A stretch of 64,000 nucleotides of DNA from Desulfarculus sp. (GTDB lineage: Bacteria; Desulfobacterota; Desulfarculia; Desulfarculales; Desulfarculaceae): positions 1 through 64,000 of the forward strand of contig JACQYR010000022.1 in the NCBI GenBank assembly GCA_016208115.1, read 5' to 3'. The notes under the pieces are model-generated. The model was not told the DNA's origin, did no database searches, and was given only the letters and a program-made list of their open reading frames with translations. The position numbers and the translations under genes were made by a program. Shown piece after piece: positions 7,621 through 18,748 of the stretch (its first letter is position 1; each line of letters begins with the position of its first letter).

Positions 7621-8548
7621 GGCCCAGCCCCACGGTGAGCCGGCCGGCCTGGCCGTCAATCTCGGCCAGGGCCCCCAGGGGCAGCAGGCGGTTGGCGCTG
7701 CCGTGGCCAAAGGGCAGGCCCCTGACCACCGGCACGCTCAGACCGGCCAGGCGGCGCAGCACGGCCTGCTCCAATTGGGGCGGGGGCGTGGCGTCCTCGC
7801 TGAGCCAGCCCACGGCCACTCCCGCCACCTGGCCGAGCACGCCGGCCAACTCCAGTTGGGTGAGCAGGCGGTCCAGGCGATAGGCGGCCTCGCCGGTGTC
7901 CTCCAGGAGCAGGATGGCGCCCTTCAGCGGCGGGAACCAGGGGGTGCCCAGCAGGTGGCAGAGCAGGGTGAGGTTGCCGCCCATGAGCGGGCCGGCGGCA
8001 AGCCCGGGGCCCAGGCCGACGCCGGCCAGGCTCAGGGGCCAGGGCCGGCGGCCCGCCAAAAGGGTGGCCAGGTCGTGGCGGCTGGGCCCGTCCAGGCGGG
8101 GCAGTTGGGTGAGCACCGGGCCGTGCAGGGCCACCAGGCCCTGGCTGGCCAGGGCGTTGAGCAGGCAGGTGAGGTCGGAGAAGCCCAGCAGGCAGCCGCC
8201 GGCTTGCGCGCAGGCCGCCAGGTCCATGAGCGGCAGGAGCCGGCTGCACCCGAAGCCGCCGCGCACGGCCATGACCAGGCCCAACTCGGGGTCGGTCAGG
8301 AGCGCCTGCAAATGGCCGGCGCGCTCTTGGTCGTTGCCGGCGAAGTAGCCGTCGCGGCCGGCCAGCTCCTGGCCGGCGCGCACGGTGAGCACTGGGGCCA
8401 GCTCCTGGAGCGCCTCCAGCCCGGCCTGAAGGGCCTCGGGCGCGAAGGCCCCGGCCGGCGCGGCCAGGGCCAGGGGCTGGCCGGGCCGGGGCCAGCGGGG
8501 GGGGCGGGCCAGGGCTGGGGCCTGGTCGGGTGGCGCGGGGTGGCCCAT
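7613..8548 (-). CDS. ldcA: LD-carboxypeptidase (S66 family, LdcA-like)
   Basis: A 311-residue S66-family peptidase. The nucleophile motif reads LLGFSDLTCLL (family GxSD), preceded by AVRGGFGCSRLLP, the usual RGGYG-type segment. Later LLLEDTGEAAYRLDRLL supplies the Glu of the Ser-Glu-His triad, and the FGHGSAN segment the His. LdcA removes the terminal D-Ala from murein tetrapeptide in the cytoplasm, making the tripeptide that Mpl uses. The next two genes downstream, serine hydrolase and mpl, fit that pathway. MccF-type self-immunity peptidases share the family, but context favours recycling. Confidence 0.85.
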   Translation of the reverse strand: MGHPAPPDQAPALARPPRWPRPGQPLALAAPAGAFAPEALQAGLEALQELAPVLTVRAGQELAGRDGYFAGNDQERAGHLQALLTDPELGLVMAVRGGFGCSRLLPLMDLAACAQAGGCLLGFSDLTCLLNALASQGLVALHGPVLTQLPRLDGPSRHDLATLLAGRRPWPLSLAGVGLGPGLAAGPLMGGNLTLLCHLLGTPWFPPLKGAILLLEDTGEAAYRLDRLLTQLELAGVLGQVAGVAVGWLSEDATPPPQLEQAVLRRLAGLSVPVVRGLPFGHGSANRLLPLGALAEIDGQAGRLTVGLGLA

Positions 8549-8563
8549 GAACTTGGCCGGTGC

Positions 8564-9331
<768 letters not shown>

Positions 9332-9405
9332 TTTGCTAACCCCGCGTATGATTCAATCAGCCTGCCCGCTTTGGGCACCCGACTTCTGACTGCCTTATGC
9401 TCTGC

Positions 9406-9506
9406 TACCCTGCAACGGGAGCCGCCAGCCCTGGCCGGAGAGAGGGCGCCACGCGACCCGTTTGTGCCCAGCGGGTGGCACCCCTCTATGCCCCGCCGGG
9501 GGCACT
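9406..9506 (-). repeat. Dispersed GC-rich 3'-end element, copy 1
   Basis: Read on the minus strand, the order is a GTGCCCCC...GGGGCATA segment, then an ACGGGTCG-like segment, then GGCGGCTCCCGTTGCAG. The same order recurs at 18632-18748 and 19203-19291, with a shorter match at 41376-41446. This copy overlaps the stop codon of glmM. Confidence 0.65.
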
Positions 9507-10889
9507 CGGCCCTTGCCCGCACCATGCTCGACGACCCCTCACCGGGAGCTGGCGAGCCTGGGCCACGTCGTTCATCAGGTCCTGGTCCAAGGCCTCCACC
9601 ATGATGCGCAACAGGGGCTCGGTGCCCGAGTAGCGCACCAGGATGCGGCCGTTCTCGCCCAGGCGCTCCTCCTGCTGGCGCATGGCCTTGACCATGCCCG
9701 GCACCTCCGACAGCGGTGGACGGCCGCCCACGCGTAGGTTGATGAGCACTTGGGGCATGCGGGTCATGATGCGCTTGAGTTCGCACAGGGGCTTGCCGGT
9801 GAGCACCATGATGGACAGCACCTGCAGGGCCGAGAGCACGCCGTCACCGGTGGTGTTGTGGTCCAAAAAGATCAGGTGGCCGCTCTGCTCGCCGCCCAGG
9901 TTGTAACCGCCCTTGACCATGGCCTCCACCACGTAGCGGTCGCCCACCTTGGTGCGCAAGAGGCGGATGCCGCGGTCGCGCAGGCAGAGTTCCAGGCCCA
10001 GGTTGCTCATCACCGTGGCCACCACGGTGGCTTTTTTAAGCGAGCCGCGGCCTATCATGTCGTCGGCGCAGATGGCCATGATCTGGTCGCCGTCTATGAT
10101 CTCGCCCTCCTCGTCCACCATTATCAGGCGGTCGCCGTCGCCGTCAAAGGCCACGCCCATGTCGGCCTGGCCGCTTTTCACCATCTGCTGGAGGCGCTCG
10201 GGGTAGAGCGAGCCCACGCCGGCGTTGATGTTGGTGCCGTCGGGGTCCACGCCTATGAGCCTTAGCTGGGCGCCCAGCTCCCCCAGCACCGCCGGGGCCA
10301 CCTTGTAGGTGGCGCCGTTGGCGCAGTCGCAGGCTATGGTCAGGCCATCCAGGGTGTATTCGCCGGGGAAGCTGTTCTTCAAAAAGACTATGTAGCGGCC
10401 CAGGGCGTCGTCAATGCGCTTGGCCTTGCCCACGGCCTGGGCGGTGGGCCGCGGCGCCGTGCCGGTCTGGTCGCGCAGGTTGTTGACGTACTCCTCGATC
10501 TGGGCCTCCATGGCATCCGGCAGCTTGAAGCCGTTCTTGGCGAAGAGCTTGATGCCGTTGTCCTGGTAGGGGTTGTGGCTGGCGCTGATGACGATGCCGG
10601 CGTCGGCGCGCATGTTGCGGGTCAAAAAGGCGATGGCCGGCGTGGGCAGAGGCCCCACCAACAGGGCGTCCACGCCCATGGAGCAGATGCCGGCCACCAG
10701 GGCGTTCTCCAGCATGTAGCCCGAGAGCCGGGTGTCCTTGCCGATCATGATCTTGTGGCGGCTGGAGTGGCTTCGTAGCACGTTGGCCACGCCCTGGCCG
10801 ATGCCCATGGCCATCTCCACGGTCATGGGGTGGACGTTGGCCACGCCGCGCACGCCATCGGTGCCGAAGATATTGCGTTGGGTTGCCAT
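9486..10889 (-). CDS. glmM: Phosphoglucosamine mutase (GlmM), with atypical C-terminal tail
   Basis: GlmM converts glucosamine-6-phosphate to glucosamine-1-phosphate for UDP-GlcNAc synthesis. Seen: [12 protein letters not shown] at the N-terminus, the phosphoserine loop [17 protein letters not shown], the metal loop [13 protein letters not shown], the sugar-binding GEQSGH and the phosphate-binding [13 protein letters not shown]. These are all catalytic landmarks. After residue ~440 the expected end of domain IV gives way to [25 protein letters not shown], which is encoded partly by the dispersed repeat at 9406-9506. The native last residues may have been replaced. Catalysis is probably intact. 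It is the last gene of the cdaA-cdaR-glmM unit. Confidence 0.93.
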   Translation of the reverse strand: MATQRNIFGTDGVRGVANVHPMTVEMAMGIGQGVANVLRSHSSRHKIMIGKDTRLSGYMLENALVAGICSMGVDALLVGPLPTPAIAFLTRNMRADAGIVISASHNPYQDNGIKLFAKNGFKLPDAMEAQIEEYVNNLRDQTGTAPRPTAQAVGKAKRIDDALGRYIVFLKNSFPGEYTLDGLTIACDCANGATYKVAPAVLGELGAQLRLIGVDPDGTNINAGVGSLYPERLQQMVKSGQADMGVAFDGDGDRLIMVDEEGEIIDGDQIMAICADDMIGRGSLKKATVVATVMSNLGLELCLRDRGIRLLRTKVGDRYVVEAMVKGGYNLGGEQSGHLIFLDHNTTGDGVLSALQVLSIMVLTGKPLCELKRIMTRMPQVLINLRVGGRPPLSEVPGMVKAMRQQEERLGENGRILVRYSGTEPLLRIMVEALDQDLMNDVAQARQLPVRGRRAWCGQGPSAPGGA

Positions 10890-10900
10890 TGCGATTCTCT

Positions 10901-11590
10901 CTATTTGGGGGCCTTGCCCGCCGGGGCCGGCGCGGGCGTCGGCTGTTTGCCGGGGGCGATCTTGACCTGGGCCACCACTTCCACCTGATTGACGCGCACG
11001 GTGCGGCCCGGGGGCAGCCTGAGTTGCACGGTCTGGTTGAAGCTGTCGTGGCGGTCGGTCAGGTCTATGGGCACGGTCCAGATCCAGTCCAGATCACCTA
11101 GGTCCTCCTTGCGTCCCCAGACCACCACCTTCTCGGGCTTGAAGGTGACCTCGGCCACCTCGAAGCCGGCCTGGGGGTGGCCGCGAAAGACCGGGCGCAC
11201 CTGCACGTCGCGGGTGATGCGCTTGGCCAGGGTGAGGGTGAAGCTGCCCGGACTGATGCGGATAACCCGCACCCCCGGGGGCAGGCGCAGGTCCTCGGGC
11301 AGCACCTGGAAGACGTGCTCGCCCAGGCCCATGCCCGACAGATCCACCACCTTGACCAGGCGCTCGGAGGCCACTCGGCGGATCAGCGAGCGCGGCCCGT
11401 AGACGCGCACGTCCACCTCGCCGGGATGGTCCTCGACCACCAGGAGTTCGGGGGGCAGGTTGGTTATCTCCACCGCCACCCGCACGCCGATCTCGCTCTT
11501 CTCCTGCCCCACCACGAAGACCCACATGGCCGTGGCGATGGCCAGGGCCAAGAGCTTGAGCGACCAGTTGTGGGTGATGCGCTCAAGCAC
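10901..11590 (-). CDS. cdaR: YbbR-domain protein CdaR, regulator of CdaA
   Basis: A 229-residue protein with one N-terminal membrane helix ([16 protein letters not shown]) followed by beta-rich YbbR repeats. It ends in a Pro/Ala-rich tail with basic residues. In Firmicutes CdaR binds and modulates the diadenylate cyclase CdaA from the outer face of the membrane. Here its start overlaps the end of cdaA by 8 bp and it is followed by glmM, the conserved cdaA-cdaR-glmM order. The gene symbol rests on domain plus context. Confidence 0.88.
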   Translation of the reverse strand: MLERITHNWSLKLLALAIATAMWVFVVGQEKSEIGVRVAVEITNLPPELLVVEDHPGEVDVRVYGPRSLIRRVASERLVKVVDLSGMGLGEHVFQVLPEDLRLPPGVRVIRISPGSFTLTLAKRITRDVQVRPVFRGHPQAGFEVAEVTFKPEKVVVWGRKEDLGDLDWIWTVPIDLTDRHDSFNQTVQLRLPPGRTVRVNQVEVVAQVKIAPGKQPTPAPAPAGKAPK

Positions 11591-12386
11591 TGGACTTGCC
11601 CCATTTGAACAGTCCGCGCCGCCGGCCCTCGCCCACCTCGAACAACTCGAAGAGCAGGTTGCGCAGGGCCACGGCGTCCAGGTCGGGGGTGAGCTTGCCG
11701 CCCACGGCCACGCTGACGCGGCCGCGTTCCTCGCTGATGACCACGCAGACCGCGTCGGTCTCCTCGCTTAGCCCCAGGGCGGCGCGGTGGCGGGTGCCCA
11801 GGTGGCGGCCCAGGGCGGGGTTGGCCGACAAGGGCAGCACGCAGCGGGCGGCCAGGATGCGGTCGCCGCTGATGATGACCGCGCCGTCGTGCAAGGGGCC
11901 GCTGGTCTGGAATATCTGGACGAGGAGTTCGCGGCTGACCTTGGACTCGATGGGCGTGCCCACCTCCACGTAGTCGCCCAGGCCGATGTGGCGCTCCAGC
12001 ACCATCAGGCCGCCGGTCATGCGCGAGGCCAGGCCCACGGCCGTGCGCACCACCTCCTCCAGGGTGGAGGCGGGGTCGCGCTCCGGCCCGAAGAAGGGGC
12101 CGCGCCCCATGCGGGCCAAGGCCCGGCGGATGTCGTGCTGGAAGATGATGATGACCACCAGGATCAGGGAGGACAGGAAGCTGTTGATGATCCAGTTGAT
12201 GGTAAGAAGGCCCAGTATCTGGCTGACCACCAGGGTGACGAAGACCACGCCCAGGCCCAGCAGCATGTGCATGGCCCTGGTGCCCTTGACCAAGAGAATG
12301 GTCTGGTAGACCACGAAGGTCACCAGGGCGATGTCCAGGGCGTCGCGCCAGGTGATCTGGGTGAAGAGGATCAAGAGGTCGTTCAT
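11583..12386 (-). CDS. cdaA: Diadenylate cyclase CdaA (c-di-AMP synthase)
   Basis: Three N-terminal membrane helices (~residues 10-95) precede the DAC domain. The catalytic motifs are plain: SGPLHDGAVII (DGA) and GTRHRAALGLSE (RHR), the pair that binds ATP and metal. It condenses two ATP to cyclic di-AMP, a messenger for cell-wall and osmolyte control. The start at MNDLLILF (12386) overlaps the folP stop as ATGA, so translation is coupled. The upstream extension of the ORF in the track is a shadow. Length 267 residues is normal for CdaA. Confidence 0.95.
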   Translation of the reverse strand: MNDLLILFTQITWRDALDIALVTFVVYQTILLVKGTRAMHMLLGLGVVFVTLVVSQILGLLTINWIINSFLSSLILVVIIIFQHDIRRALARMGRGPFFGPERDPASTLEEVVRTAVGLASRMTGGLMVLERHIGLGDYVEVGTPIESKVSRELLVQIFQTSGPLHDGAVIISGDRILAARCVLPLSANPALGRHLGTRHRAALGLSEETDAVCVVISEERGRVSVAVGGKLTPDLDAVALRNLLFELFEVGEGRRRGLFKWGKSSA

Positions 12387-13204
12387 GGCCACACCGGCGC
12401 GGCCATCACCGCGTCCGCCACTTGCAGCGCCTCCCTGAGCGGCGCCACGTCGTGCACCCGCACCATGTCGGCCCCCAGGGCGGCGGCCAGCACGTGCGCC
12501 CCCACGGTGCCCCACAGGCGCTCGCCGGGCTTGTCGCGGCCGGTGAGCCGGCCGATGAAGGCCTTGCGGCTGGCCCCCAACAGCACCGGGTAGCCCAATT
12601 GGGCCAGGGCCGGCAGGTTGCGGATCAGGGCCAGGTTGTGATCGAGCGTCTTGCCGAAGCCGATGCCCGGGTCCACGACGATGGCCTGCCCGTCCACGCC
12701 GGCCTGTATGGCCACCCGGGCCTGGCCGGCCAGGAAGTCCCTCACCTCGGCCACCACGTCGCCGTATTGGGGGTCCTGTTGCATGGTGCGGGGGCTGCCC
12801 AGCATGTGCATCAGCACCAGGGCCACGCCGCTCTTGGCGCAGAGTCCGGCCATGGCCGGGTCGCCCTTCAGGGCCGTGACGTCGTTGACCATGGCCGCGC
12901 CGGCCTCTATGGCGGCCTCGGCCACCGGGGCCTTGTAGGTGTCTATGCTGATGACCGCGTGGCAGCGCTCCTTGAGTTCGCGCACTACCGGCAGCACCCG
13001 GTCCAGCTCCACCTCCAGGGGGGTGGGGTCCGAGCCGGGGCGGGTGGATTCGCCGCCGATATCCAGGATGGCCGCGCCCTGGCGGGCCAGGGCGAGCCCC
13101 TGCTCCACCGCCGCCTGGCGGTCAACAAAGAGGCCGCCGTCGGAAAAGGAGTCTGGGGTGACGTTGACCACCCCCATGATGAGGGTGGCGCCGCCCAGAG
13201 ACAT
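12383..13204 (-). CDS. folP: Dihydropteroate synthase (FolP)
   Basis: FolP joins p-aminobenzoate to dihydropterin pyrophosphate in folate synthesis. Diagnostic motifs: IMGVVNVTPDSFSDGG, DIGGESTRPGSD, AAMVNDVTALKGD, VVDPGIGFGKT, LLGASRKAFIG and VRVHDVAPL. I give the start at the ATG of MSLGGATL (13204). However, the codons before it (PGARRLKLPGGQ) also look native, and the open frame continues upstream into the MITE-like element. There TTG at 13282 or ATG at 13270 could start translation and give a short tail from the element. The original start may have been displaced by insertion. The stop overlaps the cdaA start. Confidence 0.92.
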   Translation of the reverse strand: MSLGGATLIMGVVNVTPDSFSDGGLFVDRQAAVEQGLALARQGAAILDIGGESTRPGSDPTPLEVELDRVLPVVRELKERCHAVISIDTYKAPVAEAAIEAGAAMVNDVTALKGDPAMAGLCAKSGVALVLMHMLGSPRTMQQDPQYGDVVAEVRDFLAGQARVAIQAGVDGQAIVVDPGIGFGKTLDHNLALIRNLPALAQLGYPVLLGASRKAFIGRLTGRDKPGERLWGTVGAHVLAAALGADMVRVHDVAPLREALQVADAVMAAPVWP

Positions 13205-13240
13205 CTGCCCGCCGGGCAGCTTGAGCCGGCGCGCTCCCGG

Positions 13241-13438
13241 CTTAGCAGGATGTTGAAAAAGTCCGTCCATGGACTTTTTCAACTCGAGTTAGCCGAAGTG
13301 AATTCGGCTAACTCTCCCAAAAAGCTTGGCGCTTGGCGCTCGCGCTTTTTGGCGGGCCATCCCCTGGGGTCCCCAAGCAAATGCAGTTTGCTCGGGGTGG
13401 GTTCCTGGCCCGCCAGCAGGCTGTTTTTCAACAGCCTG

Positions 13439-13443
<5 letters not shown>
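13241..13443. mobile_element. MITE-like element with inverted ends between folP and ftsH
   Basis: The left end reads CTTAGCAGGATGTTGAAAAA. The right end, on the other strand, reads CTTAGCAGGCTGTTGAAAAA, giving 19 of 20 matching inverted termini around ~200 bp without a gene. Inside are nested palindromes: GTTGAAAAAGTCC with GGACTTTTTCAAC (13 bp, perfect), AGTTAGCCGAA with TTCGGCTAACT, and AGCAGGCTGTT with AACAGCCTGCT at the right edge. No target duplication is obvious. The right terminus supplies the ftsH stop codon. Confidence 0.7.
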
Positions 13444-15127
<1,684 letters not shown>

Positions 15128-15131
<4 letters not shown>

Positions 15132-16615
15132 GGGTCATCTCCAGGTTTCACGGCCTTGCCGGTGGCTGCGCCGTCTAGGCCCTTGTTCAAAGGGGCATTC
15201 TTGAAAAATCTAGTATATGCGGGGGGGTCAATGGTGTCAACGAGGCACAGCCGCAACCAGGGGCCGGAGGAGCGGTTTTGCCTGGCCCGGTCGGCCAGGG
15301 ACCAGGGGGCCGCCCACCATAATCCTTCCTGATCCTCGACCATTACCGTGCGAGGCCGCCACCAGGCCGGCACCTTGCGGTCCAGCAGTACGCGGCCAAG
15401 GCGTTTTTTGCCCGGGGCGCCCAGGGGATGGAAGACCTCGCCCCGGCGGGGTGGCCGCACCATCAGCGGCCAGGCCACGGCCTTGGCCGGCAGCCAGGCC
15501 TCCGGCCCCCGGGCGGCCAAGAGCGGCGGCCCGGGGCACTCCTCCACCTGTAGCCAGCCCCGCAAATGGGGCAGCCACAGCCAGCCCGGGCCATGCATTT
15601 GGGCCTGGAAATCGGCCGGCGGGCCGGCCCAGTAGAGGCGCAGGCAGCCATGCTCCCGGGCCGCCTCCAGGCCGCCGGGCAGGGTCAGCCGGCGCCCCGG
15701 GGGGCCGCCCAGCAGATCGAGCACCTGAGCTACGTGCAGGCTGAGCAGGTGCTGCCCGGCCCCAGTGAGCCGGCCGGCCAGAAAGCGCACCAGGCGGCCC
15801 TGGGCGGCCATGGGCAGGCCCTCCAGGAAGCCCAGTTCCAGGCACAGGCTGTCGCCCTGGGCTCGGCCGGCGGCGGTCCATTGCTGGCCGCACCACCAGA
15901 CCCAGAAATCCTCCTCCTGGGCGCAGATATGGGCCAGGCGACCCAAGGCCTGGTCAGCGCGAGGGTTTATGGCCTGGCGCGTCAGGGGCAGGAGCTGTTG
16001 GCGCACGCGGTTGCGCAGGGGCTCCAGGCCCTGGTTGCTGGGGTCGCTACGCCAGGCCTGGCCCAGGCCACGCAGATAATCACGCAAATCCTGGCGGCTG
16101 GCGGCCAGCAGGGGCCGCCACCAGGGGAGGCCCAAAGGCCGCATGCCGGCCAGGCCGCTGGGGCCGCTGCCGGTGAGCGCCCGGGCCAGCACGGTCTCGG
16201 CCTGGTCGTCCAGGCTGTGGGCCAGGGCGATGACCCCGGCGCCAGCCTCCGTCGCCATCTCCAGCAGGGCCGCGCGCCGGGCCAGGCGGGCCGCCTCCTC
16301 GGGCGAGCGGCCCTGGACCCGCACCGCCACCCGCCGCTCCAGGCAGGGCAGGCCCAGGGAGGCGGCCAGGCCGCGCACAAAGCTGGCATCGTCGGCCGAA
16401 TCAGGGCGCAGGCCGTGGTCCACGTGGGCCACCGTGAGCAGCCAGCCCAGGCCAGGAGCCAGGTGGTGAAGGAGCCGCAGGAGGGCCACCGAGTCGCCGC
16501 CGCCGCTCACTGCCGCCAGGATATTACCCGGCCCCGGCGCCAGGCCTAGCACCTGCCGGCACAGCCCCAAGGCCAGCCCGGGCTTGACGCCCGCCGGAGG
16601 GGGTACTAAGCTCAA
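15128..16615 (-). CDS. tilS: tRNA(Ile)-lysidine synthase (TilS)
   Basis: TilS makes lysidine at C34 of tRNA-Ile(CAU) so that AUA is read correctly. The PP-loop AVSGGGDSVALLRLL (SGGxDS) near the N-terminus, VAHVDHGLRPDS, ALAHSLDDQAETVLARALTGSG and LLAASRQDLRDYL are diagnostic. A Pro/Leu-rich C-terminal part contains FHPLGAPGKKRLGRVLLDRKVPAW, typical of the TilS C-terminal domain. Start: TTG at 16615 gives the shortest sensible product; ATG at 16648 is an alternative that would overlap the divergent MOSC gene start. The far-upstream start in the ORF track is a shadow. It is first in the tilS-ftsH-folP-cdaA-cdaR-glmM cluster and overlaps ftsH by 4 bp. Confidence 0.93.
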
Positions 16616-16646
16616 ATCAATGGACCTATCTAGGAAAGCAATCACC

Positions 16647-17345
16647 ATGCCCCCAGAGCAAGCGGCCGTGGGCCACATCGTATCAGTCAATATTAGTGAA
16701 ACCAAGGGCGTGCGCAAGACCCCCCTGCCCCAGGGAGAGTTGGCCCCCGATGTGGGCCTCAAGGGCGACGCCCACTCCGGCACCTGGCACCGCCAGTTGT
16801 CGCTGTTGGCTTTAGAGTCCATCGAATACATGCGCGGCCTGGGCCTGGACGTGCACCCCGGCGATTTCGCCGAGAACGTCACCACCCAGGGTCTATCCCT
16901 GCACACCCTGCCCATCGGCTCACGCCTGATGCTGGGCGCGGTGGAGGTGGAGGTGACCCAGATCGGCAAGGAGTGCCACACCCGCTGTGCCATCTTTCAC
17001 CAGGCCGGTGACTGTGTCATGCCCAAGGAAGGGATCTTTGCCAAGGTGATCAGGCCGGGCAGCATCAGGCCGGGAGACCGGATAGCAACTGTTGCGGCGC
17101 CGATCCGGGTTGAATGGCGACACTATGACAAGGCCGGTGCAACCCGCCGGGTGGTGATCCAAAAGAACATCACGGCCATCAACCGCATAACCTGTCCGGG
17201 CTTCGTGCCGGCCCGGGGCGACGGCCCCCTGTGCGTGCACCAGCACCTGGTCTACTGCCTGCTCCTCCTGCCCCAGTGCCCGGGCCGCTGCGAGCACTAC
17301 TGGCGGCGCAAGCGGGAGAACGAGTCCGCGCGGGGCCGGCCGTGA
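16647..17345 (+). CDS. MOSC-domain protein with Cys-rich C-terminal extension
   Basis: Residues ~5-150 are a MOSC domain, related to the C-terminal part of molybdenum-cofactor sulfurases: VSVNISETKGVRKTPL, GLKGDAHSGTWHRQLSLL, HPGDFAENVTTQGL and GKECHTRCAIF with its Cys. MOSC proteins handle sulfur from persulfides or bind Moco. The family usually ends soon after PGDRI. Here ~75 more residues follow with five Cys (CPGF, LCVHQHL, YCLL, QCPGRCEHYW), possibly a metal site, which I cannot assign to a family. AGGAAAG precedes the ATG at 16647. The stop overlaps the GTG of the Nudix gene. Confidence 0.8.
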   Translation: MPPEQAAVGHIVSVNISETKGVRKTPLPQGELAPDVGLKGDAHSGTWHRQLSLLALESIEYMRGLGLDVHPGDFAENVTTQGLSLHTLPIGSRLMLGAVEVEVTQIGKECHTRCAIFHQAGDCVMPKEGIFAKVIRPGSIRPGDRIATVAAPIRVEWRHYDKAGATRRVVIQKNITAINRITCPGFVPARGDGPLCVHQHLVYCLLLLPQCPGRCEHYWRRKRENESARGRP

Positions 17346-17824
17346 AGGAGCGCCTGACCTGCCCGGCCTGCGGAGCGCTGGTGGAGCGCTTTTCCAATCC
17401 CTTTCCCACCGTGGACGTGGTGATCGAGCTCATGGGCCGGGGTGGCCCGCCGCCCATCGTGATCATCGAGCGCCGTAACCCTCCCCGGGGCTGGGCCTTG
17501 CCCGGCGGTTTCGTGGACTACGGCGAGACCCTGGAGCAGGCCGCCCGGCGCGAGGCCCACGAGGAAACCGGCCTGGAGGTTGAGCTGGTGGCCCTGTTGG
17601 GCGTGTACTCCGATCCCCGGCGGGACCCGCGCCAGCACAACCTTTCGGCGGTCTACGTGGCCCGGGCCACGGGCCTGCCCCAGGCCGGCGACGACGCCGC
17701 CGGGCTGGGGGCCTTCGACGCCGAGGCGCCGCCCCGGCCCCTGTGCTTTGACCACGAACTGATCCTGCGCCACTACCTGGCCTGGCGGCGCGGAGAGAGG
17801 CCGGCGGCGCCGGTGCAGGATTAG
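17342..17824 (+). CDS. Nudix hydrolase
   Basis: A 160-residue Nudix protein. The Nudix box reads GGFVDYGETLEQAARREAHEETGLEVEL, matching Gx5Ex7REUxEExGU. An N-terminal CPACGALVE knuckle precedes the fold, as in several NUDIX proteins that begin with a small zinc-binding hook. These hydrolyse nucleoside diphosphates linked to another group; the substrate is unknown, though the VYSDPRRDPRQH stretch recalls ADP-ribose/NAD-type enzymes. The GTG start at 17342 overlaps the MOSC stop as GTGA, so the two are translationally coupled. AmrA follows 24 bp downstream. Confidence 0.85.
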   Translation: MKERLTCPACGALVERFSNPFPTVDVVIELMGRGGPPPIVIIERRNPPRGWALPGGFVDYGETLEQAARREAHEETGLEVELVALLGVYSDPRRDPRQHNLSAVYVARATGLPQAGDDAAGLGAFDAEAPPRPLCFDHELILRHYLAWRRGERPAAPVQD

Positions 17825-17848
17825 CCGACCCTAACCCTGGAGACGAGC

Positions 17849-18427
17849 ATGGCAGACGAGCGCGACCTGACCGTGGAGGAGCAAAAGCGGCTGTTGGCCG
17901 TGGCGCGCCAGACCATCGAGGCCCTGGTGCGCGGCCAGCGCCCGCCCGCCCAGGCGGCGGACCTGGAGGCGCTCACCTTCCAGCGGGGGGCCTTCGTGAC
18001 CATCCACCGCCGGGGGCAACTGCGCGGCTGCATCGGCAACTTCACCTCGCCCCACGACCTGGTCACCACCGTGGGCGAGATGGCCCAGGCCGCCGCCACC
18101 CAGGACCCGCGCTTCATGCCCGTGCGGCCCATGGAGCTCGGCGAGATTGACCTGGAGATCAGCGTGCTCTCGCCGCTACGGCCCATCCAGGACGTCAACG
18201 AGATAGAGGTGGGCCGCCACGGCATCTACATCATCGCCCCCCGGGGCCGGGGGGTGCTCTTGCCCCAGGTGGCCACCGAGCAAGGCTGGGACCGCGACAC
18301 CTTCCTGGAGCACACCTGCCTCAAGGCCGGCCTCAACCCCGGCTGCTGGCGCGACCCCCAGACCCAGGTGCTGATCTTCTCGGCCCAGGTCTTCGGCGAA
18401 CGGGATTTGCTGGGCCGGGCGGAATGA
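17849..18427 (+). CDS. amrA: AmmeMemoRadiSam system protein A (AMMECR1 domain)
   Basis: A 192-residue AMMECR1-domain protein. Its signature is RRGQLRGCIGNF near residue 52, with LEISVLSPLRPI and GVLLPQVATEQGWDRDTFLEHTCLKAGL later. In many bacteria and archaea AMMECR1 is found with a MEMO-domain protein and a radical SAM protein; the partners amrB and amrS are not next to it here. The function is not well established. It is the third gene of the MOSC-Nudix-AmrA run, and a strong terminator hairpin lies ~170 bp downstream. Confidence 0.88.
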   Translation: MADERDLTVEEQKRLLAVARQTIEALVRGQRPPAQAADLEALTFQRGAFVTIHRRGQLRGCIGNFTSPHDLVTTVGEMAQAAATQDPRFMPVRPMELGEIDLEISVLSPLRPIQDVNEIEVGRHGIYIIAPRGRGVLLPQVATEQGWDRDTFLEHTCLKAGLNPGCWRDPQTQVLIFSAQVFGERDLLGRAE

Positions 18428-18496
18428 AGCGGAATGAAGATGTTGGGTGACGGGGCAAGAGCCCCTAACCCAACCTACAAGGCTTGGCTCTTGATG

Positions 18497-18630
18497 TAGG
18501 GGCGGGGGTAGAGTGCCTCGACTCCCAATGCGGGTCGGGAGACGCTCTCCCGTAACCAACCCCGTTTGCTCCCGTAGTGGCCATGTTGAACATGCAAGGG
18601 GCGGGGTTTATCCCCGCCCCTGTATTTTTT
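18497..18630 (+). repeat. ~130 bp dispersed repeat, copy 1 (inverted copy at 32684-32820)
   Basis: The segment containing CTCGACTCCCAATGCGGGTC, CCCCGTTTGCTCCCGTAGTG and GCCATGTTGAACAT is repeated in reverse orientation 14 kb away with only scattered mismatches. Each copy includes a GGGG(C/A)GGGG-TTTAT hairpin at one end. Antisense shadow ORFs in both copies share the peptide MFNMATTGANGVG, an easy handle for the match. No ORF in it looks real. Confidence 0.8.
18598..18630 (+). terminator. Hairpin terminator downstream of amrA
   Basis: GGGGCGGGG-TTTAT-CCCCGCCCC forms a 9 bp perfect stem with a 5-nt loop, then TGTATTTTTT. It can end transcription from amrA. On the other strand a run of A precedes it, so it may also stop the minus-strand SCP2 transcript. 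It belongs to a hairpin family repeated at 32.65, 32.69, 41.54 and 48.76 kb. Confidence 0.75.
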
Positions 18631-18631
18631 C

Positions 18632-18748
18632 GGCAACCCCGCAACGGGAGCCGCCAGCCTCGGTCAGGCCGCAAGGCCACCCGACCCGTATATGCCCGCG
18701 GGGGCACCCCGCCGGCCCGTATTTGCCCCGCGGGGGGCACCCCGCCTA
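18632..18748 (-). repeat. Dispersed GC-rich 3'-end element, copy 2
   Basis: It begins at the SCP2 stop codon and reads (minus) GGGGTGCCCCC twice, GGGCATATACGGGTCGGGTG and GGCGGCTCCCGTTGCGG. It shares these blocks in the same order with copies at 9.4 and 19.2 kb, and its first blocks with 41.4 kb. Confidence 0.65.
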
